NCBI RefSeq assembly: GCF_007786445.1
Contig: NZ_VNJI01000003.1
Span: forward strand, 62,001-126,000
Direction: 5' to 3'
Source: Paenibacillus cremeus
GTDB lineage: Bacteria; Bacillota; Bacilli; Paenibacillales; NBRC-103111
Length of the DNA stretch: 64,000 bases
Positions 17,749-26,011 of the stretch are shown here, piece after piece. Numbering within the stretch: the stretch's first letter is position 1; every line of letters starts with the position of its first letter. The translations under genes and the position numbers were made by a program. Under the pieces are notes generated by a model, which was not told where the DNA came from, searched no databases, and saw only the letters and a program-made list of their open reading frames with translations.

Positions 17749-19209
17749 ATGTACACGGTGCTGCTCGTCGATGATGAGATTTGGTCCTTGGAAGGTCTAC
17801 GTAAGCTGTTCCGCTGGGAGGAGCTAGGCTTCAGCATCGTCGGCGGAGCGACTGATGCAGCCGAAGCCTTCGAAATCATCTGTAAAGTGAAGCCAGATTT
17901 GATTGTTACGGACATCCGGATGCCCGAGATGTCGGGTATCGATTTGCTTTGTATGACAAGAAAACAGGGAATCGATAGCGAGTTTGTCATTGTCAGCGGC
18001 TATGCTGAATTCGAATATGCCAAGGAGGCCTTACGGCAAGGCGCTTTTGATTACCAGCTGAAGCCGATCGACCCCGAGGAAGCCAATACGATGCTCGGAA
18101 GACTCCGCCAGCAGCTGGATACCAAATACATACACCGTAGTAAACAGTTAAGGGAGCAGCTATTAGCAGAAGCATCTGATCCGCTAGGACTGCTTTCCGA
18201 AGAGCTGTCTAGAATGGACGGCGATTATTGGCAGGTGGTTTCGTATGCTTCGGAAGCGGTTATCGATCGCATTCAGCTAAACGCCAGGTTCTCCGAGATT
18301 CCCCATTTGCTGCTTCAATGGAGCCCGTTGACGGCGATGCTGATCGTGAACGGCGGTCCAGGGCTTTACGCGGGGGTAGGAGCTGTACTCGAACGTTCGG
18401 CATGGAGCGGCGATATTCGAATCGGGCTCAGCAGCGTTTCTGATCGTGCAGGTGATTTGTCGAGACTGATCAGAGAATCCGAAATGGCTGCAGCGAATCA
18501 TTTCATCGATGGACGGCACACCATGATACAGTATCAGGAAAAGTCGAGCTCCAAGCTGGAGGGTGCGGTCCGAAAGCTGGAGAAATGGATTATGCTTCGG
18601 AACTATCCGGAATTCCGCATAGTAGTTCAAGGGTTGCCCGAGCTGTTTGTGAAAGAGGAGCTTGGAGTTTATCACGCTTTGTCCTTGTGGAACCAGGTTG
18701 TCTCAATAATGAAAAAAAGAACAGAGTGCAGCGAGCGACAATTGTGCCGCTTGGAATTTTTCGATTACGATCAGCTGCTGAGCCGCTTCGATAATTTGCA
18801 GGAGCTTTGTTATCACCTGAGTGAGCTAGTCGAAAAGATCCTCATAGATGCCAACGTCGGTGTTGAAAAGCAAGGAAGCTGCAACGAGAATTTTAAGGCG
18901 CTGCTGAACTATGTTAACTCCGCTTATGATGGCGATCTTTCGCTCAGCGAGCTGGCGGAGAAGTTCTATATCAATATGACGTATTGCAGCGAATTGTTCA
19001 AGAAGGTCACCGGCTATACCTTCAGCGATTACGTCACGAAGCTGCGCATGGAGAAGGCTGCGGAGATGATGGAATCCGGCCAGCATTCCATTGATGAAAT
19101 CAGTCTGCGAACCGGCTACCACGACTATTACTATTTTAATAAAATTTTCAAAAAATTTTACGGCGTTACGCCTTCTCAATTCGCGGGACGGATCGCCAAA
19201 AATTCATGA
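17749..19209 (+). CDS. Response regulator, YesN-like (receiver plus AraC HTH)
   Basis: This 486-residue regulator has a receiver domain at 1-120 with acidic pocket Asp8/Asp9, phospho-acceptor Asp55 (VTDIRMPEMSG) and conserved Lys near 104 (YQLKPID). A middle region of unknown fold follows. The C-terminal AraC module at about 385-486 contains LSELAEKFYINMTYCSELFK and IDEISLRTGYHDYYYFNKIF. ATG 17749 has AGGAGGAAA upstream; the frame stays open further upstream but without a ribosome site. The likely kinase partner is the YesM-like protein at 11054. It is encoded between the two TIM-barrel paralogs and probably regulates this importer 2 operon. Confidence 0.9.
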   Translation: MYTVLLVDDEIWSLEGLRKLFRWEELGFSIVGGATDAAEAFEIICKVKPDLIVTDIRMPEMSGIDLLCMTRKQGIDSEFVIVSGYAEFEYAKEALRQGAFDYQLKPIDPEEANTMLGRLRQQLDTKYIHRSKQLREQLLAEASDPLGLLSEELSRMDGDYWQVVSYASEAVIDRIQLNARFSEIPHLLLQWSPLTAMLIVNGGPGLYAGVGAVLERSAWSGDIRIGLSSVSDRAGDLSRLIRESEMAAANHFIDGRHTMIQYQEKSSSKLEGAVRKLEKWIMLRNYPEFRIVVQGLPELFVKEELGVYHALSLWNQVVSIMKKRTECSERQLCRLEFFDYDQLLSRFDNLQELCYHLSELVEKILIDANVGVEKQGSCNENFKALLNYVNSAYDGDLSLSELAEKFYINMTYCSELFKKVTGYTFSDYVTKLRMEKAAEMMESGQHSIDEISLRTGYHDYYYFNKIFKKFYGVTPSQFAGRIAKNS

Positions 19210-19223
19210 TGGGTGGGTGTGCC

Positions 19224-20498
19224 ATGTATTGGAAGGAATTGACGACCGGGATATACCCGTGGGATATGCATGACGAAGGCATCGAGTCCATTCTGGATAA
19301 TCTCCAGGAGCATGCCGGCAACAACGCTGCTTACATGCTGGCAATCATGCACCATGAGAAACGTCCGCTTCACGATAATTACTACCATCACAACCCTGTG
19401 CGCAAACGATACTTGGCGGAGGACAGCCGGAGCTACTTTAAGATTCACCCTGAGTCCTACAAGCATTCAAGGATCAAGCCGCTGCCGAGTGACCGTGAAT
19501 TTCTTAAAGATGTAGACTGGCTTGATAAGTTTACGACTGCCTTAAGGAAACGGGGAATGGGCCCCGGTGCTGAAATCTCGCATACGCCGCTCGATTCGGT
19601 GAGAGGGGCGGGGGAGTTTGCTGACTGTATCCAACGCGACATTTACGGCAATCCTCCGGCACATGGGTACTTTACGAATCAACAGCTCTGCTGGACGAGT
19701 CCAGACGCACGCGCGTACATGTGTGCGATCGCGACAGACCTTGTGACCCACTACGACATCGATATGATTCAAACCTGCTCGTTCTTGACCAATCAAGGGC
19801 AGCTGCAGCTGCACCCTTTTCTGGGCGTAACCCTTGGCGGGTGCTTCTGCGCGAACTGCGAAAGAGAAGCTCGAAAAGCCGGGCTCGATTGGGATTTGAT
19901 CCGCAGCACGGTCCGCCATTATGCGGATATCATGAAACGGGCCACCCTGCAAGCCAACGAAGACTGGCATTTGCTGAATCGTGGCAATTCTTCGGCGGTT
20001 ATGTTCCTGATCGAGCATCCGGAGCTGTACGACTGGCTGACCTTCCGCTGCCAATCCATCACCAGATATTTCAAGGAGCTGTCGGAAGCCATTCATGCGG
20101 CGAATTCGAAGGTCGACTTCCGATTTAACACGTGCTGGCCTGAAGCCGAATTCATTGGTCAGAATTTGAAGGAGATCGGCAAGTATGTAGACTCCATCCG
20201 AATTATGGATTACGCCGAGCAGACAGGTGATGAAGAGAAGGTTCTGAATAAGGGCAAATGGCTGTCCAATGTAAGGAGACAAGTAGGAGAGGAGAAGGTG
20301 ATCATCGACTCGATCGCCCCCCGTGCGAAAGCGACACCTGATCTGATCAGGAAAGGGATCCGCACAGTCGCCCTCGGCGGTGCCGACGGACTAGCTTACG
20401 GCTTCTATGACGGAGCAACGATTCAGCGGCTGAAAGCGATTCGAGAGGGTATGGATGAGTGCGAAATTCAGTTAAGGTATTATTCCAGCAGGGGATAG
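19224..20498 (+). CDS. Uncharacterised TIM-barrel-like protein with C-x-C-x2-C motif, paralog 2
   Basis: This 424-residue paralog of the protein at 16375 matches it over the full length (MYWKELTTGIYPWDMHDEG, IMHHEKRPLHDNYYHHNP, GAEISHT, FDWLTFR-like and DYAEQTGDEEK segments). The cysteine motif is Cys207, Cys209 and Cys212 (GGCFCANC). The start at 19224 was chosen by alignment with the paralog; an ATG at 19206 that overlaps the response regulator stop is the alternative. It ends the operon at a strong terminator. The role is unknown; having two copies in one uptake operon suggests sequential or substrate-split enzymes. Confidence 0.7.
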   Translation: MYWKELTTGIYPWDMHDEGIESILDNLQEHAGNNAAYMLAIMHHEKRPLHDNYYHHNPVRKRYLAEDSRSYFKIHPESYKHSRIKPLPSDREFLKDVDWLDKFTTALRKRGMGPGAEISHTPLDSVRGAGEFADCIQRDIYGNPPAHGYFTNQQLCWTSPDARAYMCAIATDLVTHYDIDMIQTCSFLTNQGQLQLHPFLGVTLGGCFCANCEREARKAGLDWDLIRSTVRHYADIMKRATLQANEDWHLLNRGNSSAVMFLIEHPELYDWLTFRCQSITRYFKELSEAIHAANSKVDFRFNTCWPEAEFIGQNLKEIGKYVDSIRIMDYAEQTGDEEKVLNKGKWLSNVRRQVGEEKVIIDSIAPRAKATPDLIRKGIRTVALGGADGLAYGFYDGATIQRLKAIREGMDECEIQLRYYSSRG

Positions 20499-20502
20499 AG
20501 AA

Positions 20503-20556
20503 TAAAAAAAAGCGGCAGTCCATGGACGTATGTCCTGGACTGTCGCTTTGCGTTTT
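20503..20556. terminator. Bidirectional intrinsic terminator
   Basis: A 14-bp stem (20509-20522 with 20536-20549, one G-T pair) is flanked by an A-run on the left and a T-run on the right. It therefore ends both the importer 2 operon (plus strand) and the SnoaL-like gene (minus strand). Confidence 0.85.
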
Positions 20557-20589
20557 TACTTCGCTAAGATCGGCTACCTTCACATTTTT

Positions 20590-20919
20590 CTACCGAATAA
20601 ACCAAACCTTAGTAATCAAGTCATGTTCAACTTCATATATGGCCATTAAACTATTGGATTCTCCGGTTAGACCATTCGTTGCAATTTCCCAGTCAATGAC
20701 CTTGTTTCCGACAATGGATCGATTGTTAATGTGGGCATGCATCTTTTTTTTGAAGGTTTCTGTGTACCGTTCGACTAGTGCTTGTTTACCGCTAAAAATG
20801 ATCGTATTATCAGGGAAGTTATATGCTGTAATATCATCGGCATATGTACTTGCGAATCCTTCCATGTCCTGATTATTATAAAATTCAATTTGCTGCTGTA
20901 CCACGTGTTCAATCGACAT
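20590..20919 (-). CDS. SnoaL-like / NTF2-fold protein
   Basis: This 109-residue protein has the pattern of small SnoaL-like NTF2-fold proteins: an N-terminal helix (VVQQQIEFYNNQDMEGFAST), then YADDITAYNFPDN, then a GKQALVERYTETF helix and beta strands ending in LITKVWFIR. Members act as steroid isomerases, polyketide cyclases or small-ligand binders; many in Bacilli have no known role. ATG 20919 is chosen with GGGAG eight bases upstream; a GTG at 20922 is possible. It is a single-gene unit with its own promoter and terminator. Confidence 0.8.
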   Translation of the reverse strand: MSIEHVVQQQIEFYNNQDMEGFASTYADDITAYNFPDNTIIFSGKQALVERYTETFKKKMHAHINNRSIVGNKVIDWEIATNGLTGESNSLMAIYEVEHDLITKVWFIR

Positions 20920-20951
20920 CACATTGGCTCCCTATTTATGGTGTTTTTATC

Positions 20952-20980
20952 ATATTAGAATACTGTGTTTATTTTGTAAA
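20952..20980 (-). promoter_or_regulatory. Sigma-A-type promoter of the SnoaL-like gene
   Basis: On the minus strand TTTACA (20980-20975) is followed after 17 bases by TAATAT (20957-20952). It lies about 30 bases before the start codon. Confidence 0.5.
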
Positions 20981-21097
20981 CTTTCGGGGGAGATTTAGCA
21001 GTATAGCTAGATAAACGATGTGATGCTAATATTATTGCATGGTCGATTTCTTATTTTCCATCATCAAGGCTCCTTTCAACAAGTTGAGGTGAAACGA

Positions 21098-22060
21098 TTG
21101 CGTTCGATTGTATTAGGGATTTTTGCTTCGTTCTTTTTTGCCGTTACCTTTATTTTAAATCGAGCCATGTCATTAGCAGAAGGGAGTTGGATTTGGATTG
21201 CTTCCCTTCGATATCTATTCATGATTCCGTTTCTTTTGCTAATTGTCATCAGTCGAAAAAATTTAAGGCCGCTTTTGCAGGAAATGAGACTATATTGGGT
21301 GAAATGGATGATATGGAGTACAGTAGGGTTTGGATTGTTCTATGCCCCATTATGCTTTGCAGCTGCCTATAGTCCCGGTTGGCTGGTTGCGGGTACTTGG
21401 CAAATCACGATCATCTCGGGTTCGCTGCTGGTTCCCTTATTTTATGAAACCGTTCAAACCCCCTACGGGATGGTAAAAAGGAGAGGAACGATCCCATTCA
21501 AGGGACTTTCCATGTCTCTCATCATCCTGATGGGCATAGCGTTAATGCAAGTGGAGCAAGTCCATCACTTTTCGGTGAAAGAGTTTAGTTTCAGTCTATT
21601 CCCGGTCATTATTGCTTCGTTTGCTTATCCACTAGGGAATCGAAAAATGATGGAGCTATGTCAAGGCCGCTTAGATTCTTATCAACGCGTCTTGGGCATG
21701 ACCCTTGCAAGTCTTCCATTCTGGCTGCTAATTTCCATCGTTGGTCTACTTACGGATGGACTTCCGAAAGTTGGACAGATGCAGCAGTCTTTCATCGTGG
21801 CCATTTCTTCAGGGGTTGTCGCTACCATCCTATTTTTTCGCGCTACCGATCTGGTTAAAGACAACATGCACAAGCTAGCGGCTGTGGAAGCAACCCAATC
21901 ATTAGAAGTATTGTTTACTGTGGTGGGGGAATTAGTCCTGTTGGGGAGTCCAGCTCCCGCAGCATTATCTTGGATGGGCATGGTGCTTGTTATTATAGGT
22001 ATGATTTTGCATAGTTATAGTTCACAGAAAAAAGCTCCAGTCAATGTAACGACAGCTTGA
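21098..22060 (+). CDS. DMT-superfamily transporter (EmrE/EamA-type efflux family)
   Basis: This 320-residue protein has about ten hydrophobic segments arranged as two repeats, typical of drug/metabolite transporters of the 'multidrug resistance efflux transporter' branch. It opens SIVLGIFASFFFAVTFILNR and has the internal SLSIILMG-like repeat boundary. The TTG at 21098 was chosen because GAGGTGA lies five bases upstream. Codons further upstream are open to 21020 but include no hydrophobic start and no ribosome site. It stands alone, and its substrate is unknown. Confidence 0.85.
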   Translation: MRSIVLGIFASFFFAVTFILNRAMSLAEGSWIWIASLRYLFMIPFLLLIVISRKNLRPLLQEMRLYWVKWMIWSTVGFGLFYAPLCFAAAYSPGWLVAGTWQITIISGSLLVPLFYETVQTPYGMVKRRGTIPFKGLSMSLIILMGIALMQVEQVHHFSVKEFSFSLFPVIIASFAYPLGNRKMMELCQGRLDSYQRVLGMTLASLPFWLLISIVGLLTDGLPKVGQMQQSFIVAISSGVVATILFFRATDLVKDNMHKLAAVEATQSLEVLFTVVGELVLLGSPAPAALSWMGMVLVIIGMILHSYSSQKKAPVNVTTA

Positions 22061-22077
22061 TGTGATTCTGTAGAAGC

Positions 22078-22112
22078 AAGGGTTCTCAGTGTGAGCTGTG
22101 GGCCCTTTTTTT
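22078..22112 (+). terminator. Probable intrinsic terminator
   Basis: AAGGG and CTCA arms pair with TGAG and CCCTT across a bulge, followed by a run of T. It is weaker than the other terminators in the window. Confidence 0.5.
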
Positions 22113-22184
22113 CATAGGCATTTTATTACCTCGTCCGAATTAGAATAATAACATAAAAAAACTTCAAGAGAGGGTGACCTAGCA

Positions 22185-23531
22185 TTGAAGCCCAATGTGC
22201 TGCTGATTACGGTGGATGATATGAACTATGATTCTCCGGGGATGGCCGGCTGCTCTATTCCCGGTATCACGCCGAATATTGACCGGTTAGCTGCCGAGGG
22301 GATGCAATTTGTAAACAGCCACGTGACGATTGCGGTCTGTCAGCCGTCGCGATCGGTGCTCATGACCGGAAGGTATCCTCATCGCAATGGGGCGCTTGGC
22401 TTTGAGCCGATTGCGCAGGACGTAACGACCCTGCAGGAGCAGCTGCGTGCCGCCGGCTATTGGAATGGGATTATCGGGAAGGAAGACCATCTGGCTCCCT
22501 TGGAGAAATACTGCTGGGACTCCTGCATAAGTACGATGAACAAGACGAGCGGTTATGGGCGCGATCCGAAGGTTTACTACGAGCAGACGAAGTTCTCGGT
22601 GAGACAAGCTAAGGAAGCAGGCAAGCCTTTTTTTCTAATGGTCAACTCGCACGATCCGCATCGTCCGTTTGCCGGCAGCAGGGATGAATTGGCACGCTAC
22701 GGACAGCATACGCCGGTTCGAAGAACGATTGCGCCGGAGGAAGTCGATCTGCCCGGTTTCCTGCCTGATCTGCCGAAGGTTCGCGAGGAGGTCGCCGAAT
22801 ATTTTACGTCAGTACACCGAGCGGACGAGACGGTGGGTGAAATTATGCGCGCGCTGAAGGAATCCGGGGAAGAGGACCATACGCTGGTCATGTTTCTGAG
22901 CGACAACGGAATGGCGTTTCCGTTTGCCAAAACGAACTGTTACTTGAACAGCACACGAACCCCCTGGGTGATTCGATGGCCCAACCACATACAACCGGGC
23001 AGAGTGGACAGCAAGCATTTTATTTCGGGTATCGATTATATGCCGACCGTGCTGGAGGCCGCAGGGCTGCCGCCTGTCGAGGGCATGGATGGCCGATCTT
23101 TCCTGCCGCTGCTCACGGAAAGCGCAGAGCAACCCGAACGGGATCATGTTTTTACGATGTTTAACCGGACCTCGGGGAATAAGGACTATCCGATGCGCTG
23201 CATGCAAAACGTGACCTTCGGCTATATTTGGAACGATTGGTCGGACCAGCAGACGGTATTCAAAAATGAGTCGCAGGATGGCTTGACGTTCAAAGCAATG
23301 GTCGAAGGAGCGAATGAGAATCTTGAAATTGCGCAGCGAGTGCAGCTGTTTTTGTACCGCGTGCGTGAGGAGCTTTATGATTTCTCAACGGACCCCGATG
23401 CGTTTCACAACCTGATCGACGAGCCGGGCTATGCAGACATTGCGAATGATTTACGCCGGCGTTTGTTCGAAGTGATGCAAGCCTCGGACGACCCGAGAAC
23501 GGCAGCTTTTAAGCGAGAGGTTGGTTTCTAA
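22185..23531 (+). CDS. Cys-type sulfatase, cytoplasmic (sulfatase 1)
   Basis: This 448-residue arylsulfatase-family protein should hydrolyse sulfate esters after its Cys52 (C-Q-P-S-R) is converted to formylglycine. Other alkaline-phosphatase-fold marks are visible: the N-terminal DD metal ligands (ITVDDMNYD), HDPH near residue 155 and LSDNG near 240. No signal peptide is present, so it works on imported substrate. The start is TTG, with GAGGGTGA seven bases before it. The 3' end overlaps the convergent AraC gene by 23 bases. No maturase gene is in the window, so an FGE or anSME must be encoded elsewhere. Confidence 0.9.
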   Translation: MKPNVLLITVDDMNYDSPGMAGCSIPGITPNIDRLAAEGMQFVNSHVTIAVCQPSRSVLMTGRYPHRNGALGFEPIAQDVTTLQEQLRAAGYWNGIIGKEDHLAPLEKYCWDSCISTMNKTSGYGRDPKVYYEQTKFSVRQAKEAGKPFFLMVNSHDPHRPFAGSRDELARYGQHTPVRRTIAPEEVDLPGFLPDLPKVREEVAEYFTSVHRADETVGEIMRALKESGEEDHTLVMFLSDNGMAFPFAKTNCYLNSTRTPWVIRWPNHIQPGRVDSKHFISGIDYMPTVLEAAGLPPVEGMDGRSFLPLLTESAEQPERDHVFTMFNRTSGNKDYPMRCMQNVTFGYIWNDWSDQQTVFKNESQDGLTFKAMVEGANENLEIAQRVQLFLYRVREELYDFSTDPDAFHNLIDEPGYADIANDLRRRLFEVMQASDDPRTAAFKREVGF

Positions 23532-24300
23532 CCGCAGAAGGCGGGTAACCCATCTGACGCTTAAACACCCGAAAGAAATAAGAGGAATCGTAAAAACCGA
23601 GATATTCCGCTATTTCGCCATGGGTCATACGAGTGTGGTGCAGCAGCTCGTGCGCCTTGGATATACGCAATTGGAGCATGAATTCGAGAGGGGTCATCCC
23701 GGTCGTTTCTTTAAACAGAGCAATCACATAATTCGGCGATCGGTCGATAATGGCGGCGAGCTCCTCCAGCTTAATGGCTGTGCGGTAATGCTGCACGATA
23801 TATTCCTTCAATCGGTCGGACAATCTTACCTTGACCGGAGAAATATGTCTAGTGGTTACATCACGCTGAACGTAGCTTAGGATTTCCAGAAAAATTCCAC
23901 TGGCTAAAATCTCATAGTATGGCTGCTTTTCAGCCCAGTGCTGGTATAGAGTTGAATATCGCTGCTTCAAATACTCAAAATTGGAGCATTTAATGATTTG
24001 ATTTCTATGCTGGGTCAAAAATGGAAGCCGTTCATGAACGGACTCGTCAGCCTGAAAAATTACGGCATATTTCTGGTGCAGAAGATCCGGAGCATTGCTG
24101 GCCGCACGCAAGGTACCGGCAGGAATATACACGATGTCGGCTTTCTCCGGAAATAATGAAGTGCAGTTCAGCGAATAACGGAGACGTCCGTTCGTGACGA
24201 GCACCAGGATATGATATTGTACATGGACGGGAGCATTGCTCCAATTCGGATTCTGATCGTCCCAGTGCACGGATTGAATATCAATGATAACGGATGCCAA
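23509..24300 (-). CDS. AraC-family regulator with cupin-like N-terminal domain
   Basis: This 263-residue one-component regulator carries an N-terminal beta-rich ligand-binding domain (about 1-150, including VQYHILVLVTNGRLRYSL and VYIPAGTLRAA) and a C-terminal AraC module. The module reads IKLEELAAIIDRSPNYVIAL, then THGEIAEYLGFYDSSYFFRV. It is encoded between sulfatases 1 and 2 and divergent from sulfatase 2, so it probably controls these genes. The start is uncertain: the TTG at 24300 lies only one base after AGGAG, and an in-frame stop sits just upstream. Confidence 0.88.
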   Translation of the reverse strand: MASVIIDIQSVHWDDQNPNWSNAPVHVQYHILVLVTNGRLRYSLNCTSLFPEKADIVYIPAGTLRAASNAPDLLHQKYAVIFQADESVHERLPFLTQHRNQIIKCSNFEYLKQRYSTLYQHWAEKQPYYEILASGIFLEILSYVQRDVTTRHISPVKVRLSDRLKEYIVQHYRTAIKLEELAAIIDRSPNYVIALFKETTGMTPLEFMLQLRISKAHELLHHTRMTHGEIAEYLGFYDSSYFFRVFKRQMGYPPSAVRNQPLA

Positions 24301-24442
24301 CTCCTAAATATCAGAGTGAAATGATACCAAAATCATAACATAGTACATAGGCGGTGCGATACAGAGTATCTATAATGAAAAGGAAGGACATGACAGAGCT
24401 TCGCAGGCTTTTCACTAATATATCCAGCCAAGGAGAGTTGAT

Positions 24443-25909
24443 ATGAGGATACTGCTATTGGATTTGGATTCCACCCGCCCGGACCACTTGGGATGCTACG
24501 GCTATCATCGCAACACCTCCCCAAACATTGACAAAATCGCGCGCGAGGGCATTCGGTTCACGAATTACTATACTTCAGACGCTCCTTGCTTTCCGTCTAG
24601 AACGGCCCTGATGACTGGACGGTTCGGCATACATAACGGAGTGGTCGGACATGGGGGCACTGCAGCCGATGTTCGTCATGAAGGCATCGACCGTAAGTTC
24701 AAGGATACCCTCGCCCGTGAGAGCCTGCCTTCGCTGTTCCGTTCGGCCGGCATGCGTACTGCACTGATCAGTCCATTCGGCGAGCGTCATTCCGCCTGGA
24801 CGTTCTATGCGGGATTCAATGAAATACATAATACCGGCAAGAGCGGCATGGAGTCTGCCGAGGAAGTGACTCCGACGGTGCTGGATTGGGTGCGACGCAA
24901 TGCAGCGGACGATAACTGGTTCCTTTACGTGAATTATTGGGACCCGCATACCCCATACCGTGCTCCACTGGAAGCTGGCCATCCGTTTGAGCAGGAGCCG
25001 CTGCCGGAATGGATTACTGATGACGTTTTGGAACATCACATCAAAAAGGTAGGACCGCACAGCGCCAGCGAAATTAACATGTACGACAGCAACACGAATC
25101 CGAAATACCCGCGACATCCGGGAGAAATTACCGACCGCGCTTCGCTACGGCGCATGATTGATGGATATGACACCGGAATTAAGTTTATGGACGATAACGT
25201 CGGCATGATATTCCAAGCGCTGGAGCAGCAAGGGGTGATGGAGGATCTGATCGTCATTATCACGGCGGACCATGGGGAGAACCAAGGGGAATTAGGCATC
25301 TATGGTGAGCATGGAACGGCGGATCAAGGCACCTGCCGGATTCCTATGATCATTCGTTGGCCGGGTAAAACGAGTGGCACCGTAGATGAAGGATTCCATT
25401 ACCATCTGGACCTGAACCCTACGCTCGCCGAAATGCTAGGCAAGGAGCCGATGCCGAGCTGGGACGGAGAAAGCTATGCAAACGCGATCACAGGCGATAC
25501 GAGTGCTGCGGACAGCAGACCGTTTTTGGTCATCTCCCAGTGCGCCCATGTGTGCCAACGGAGCGTCCGTTTTGGAGATTATTTATACATCCGCACGTAT
25601 CACGATGGGTACCACTTGTTCAACAAAGAGATGCTGTATAACCTGAAAGAGGACCCGCATGAGCAGGTGGACTTGGCGCAGGACAAACCGGAGCTATGCA
25701 AGGAAGCCGTTTATTTATTGAACGAGTGGCACGATGACATGATGAGCACCATGAAGCACGATGTAGACCCGCTGTGGACCGTCATGAAGGAAGGAGGCCC
25801 CTTCCATGCCAAAGGCTTTCTTCCACGCTATGTGGAACGGCTCGAGCAAACCGGCAGAGGTGCGGCCGTGCCTGAGCTCAAGCGACGCCATCCCCAGGAA
25901 TTTGCTTAA
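24443..25909 (+). CDS. Cys-type sulfatase, cytoplasmic (sulfatase 2)
   Basis: This 488-residue sulfatase has the maturation motif C-F-P-S-R with Cys49, and DLDSTRPDHLGCYGY as the N-terminal metal-binding region. WDPHTPY and TADHGEN later in the chain match the conserved active-site segments. No signal peptide is seen. AAGGAGAG lies before the ATG, and a TATAAT at 24371-24376 may be the -10 of its promoter in the gap shared with the AraC gene. Among sulfatase families the DSTRPDHLG start resembles N-sulfoglucosamine or 6-O-sulfatase-like members, but the subfamily is not assigned. Confidence 0.9.
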   Translation: MRILLLDLDSTRPDHLGCYGYHRNTSPNIDKIAREGIRFTNYYTSDAPCFPSRTALMTGRFGIHNGVVGHGGTAADVRHEGIDRKFKDTLARESLPSLFRSAGMRTALISPFGERHSAWTFYAGFNEIHNTGKSGMESAEEVTPTVLDWVRRNAADDNWFLYVNYWDPHTPYRAPLEAGHPFEQEPLPEWITDDVLEHHIKKVGPHSASEINMYDSNTNPKYPRHPGEITDRASLRRMIDGYDTGIKFMDDNVGMIFQALEQQGVMEDLIVIITADHGENQGELGIYGEHGTADQGTCRIPMIIRWPGKTSGTVDEGFHYHLDLNPTLAEMLGKEPMPSWDGESYANAITGDTSAADSRPFLVISQCAHVCQRSVRFGDYLYIRTYHDGYHLFNKEMLYNLKEDPHEQVDLAQDKPELCKEAVYLLNEWHDDMMSTMKHDVDPLWTVMKEGGPFHAKGFLPRYVERLEQTGRGAAVPELKRRHPQEFA

Positions 25910-26011
25910 GTTAGCTTAGCTTGGAAAAATAGGTTGAATGTGGATCGGGTGGCCGTGCGGTACTGCACTACACTCGATCTTCTTTTCATATATGGAGGAG
26001 TGAAGCTAAGA

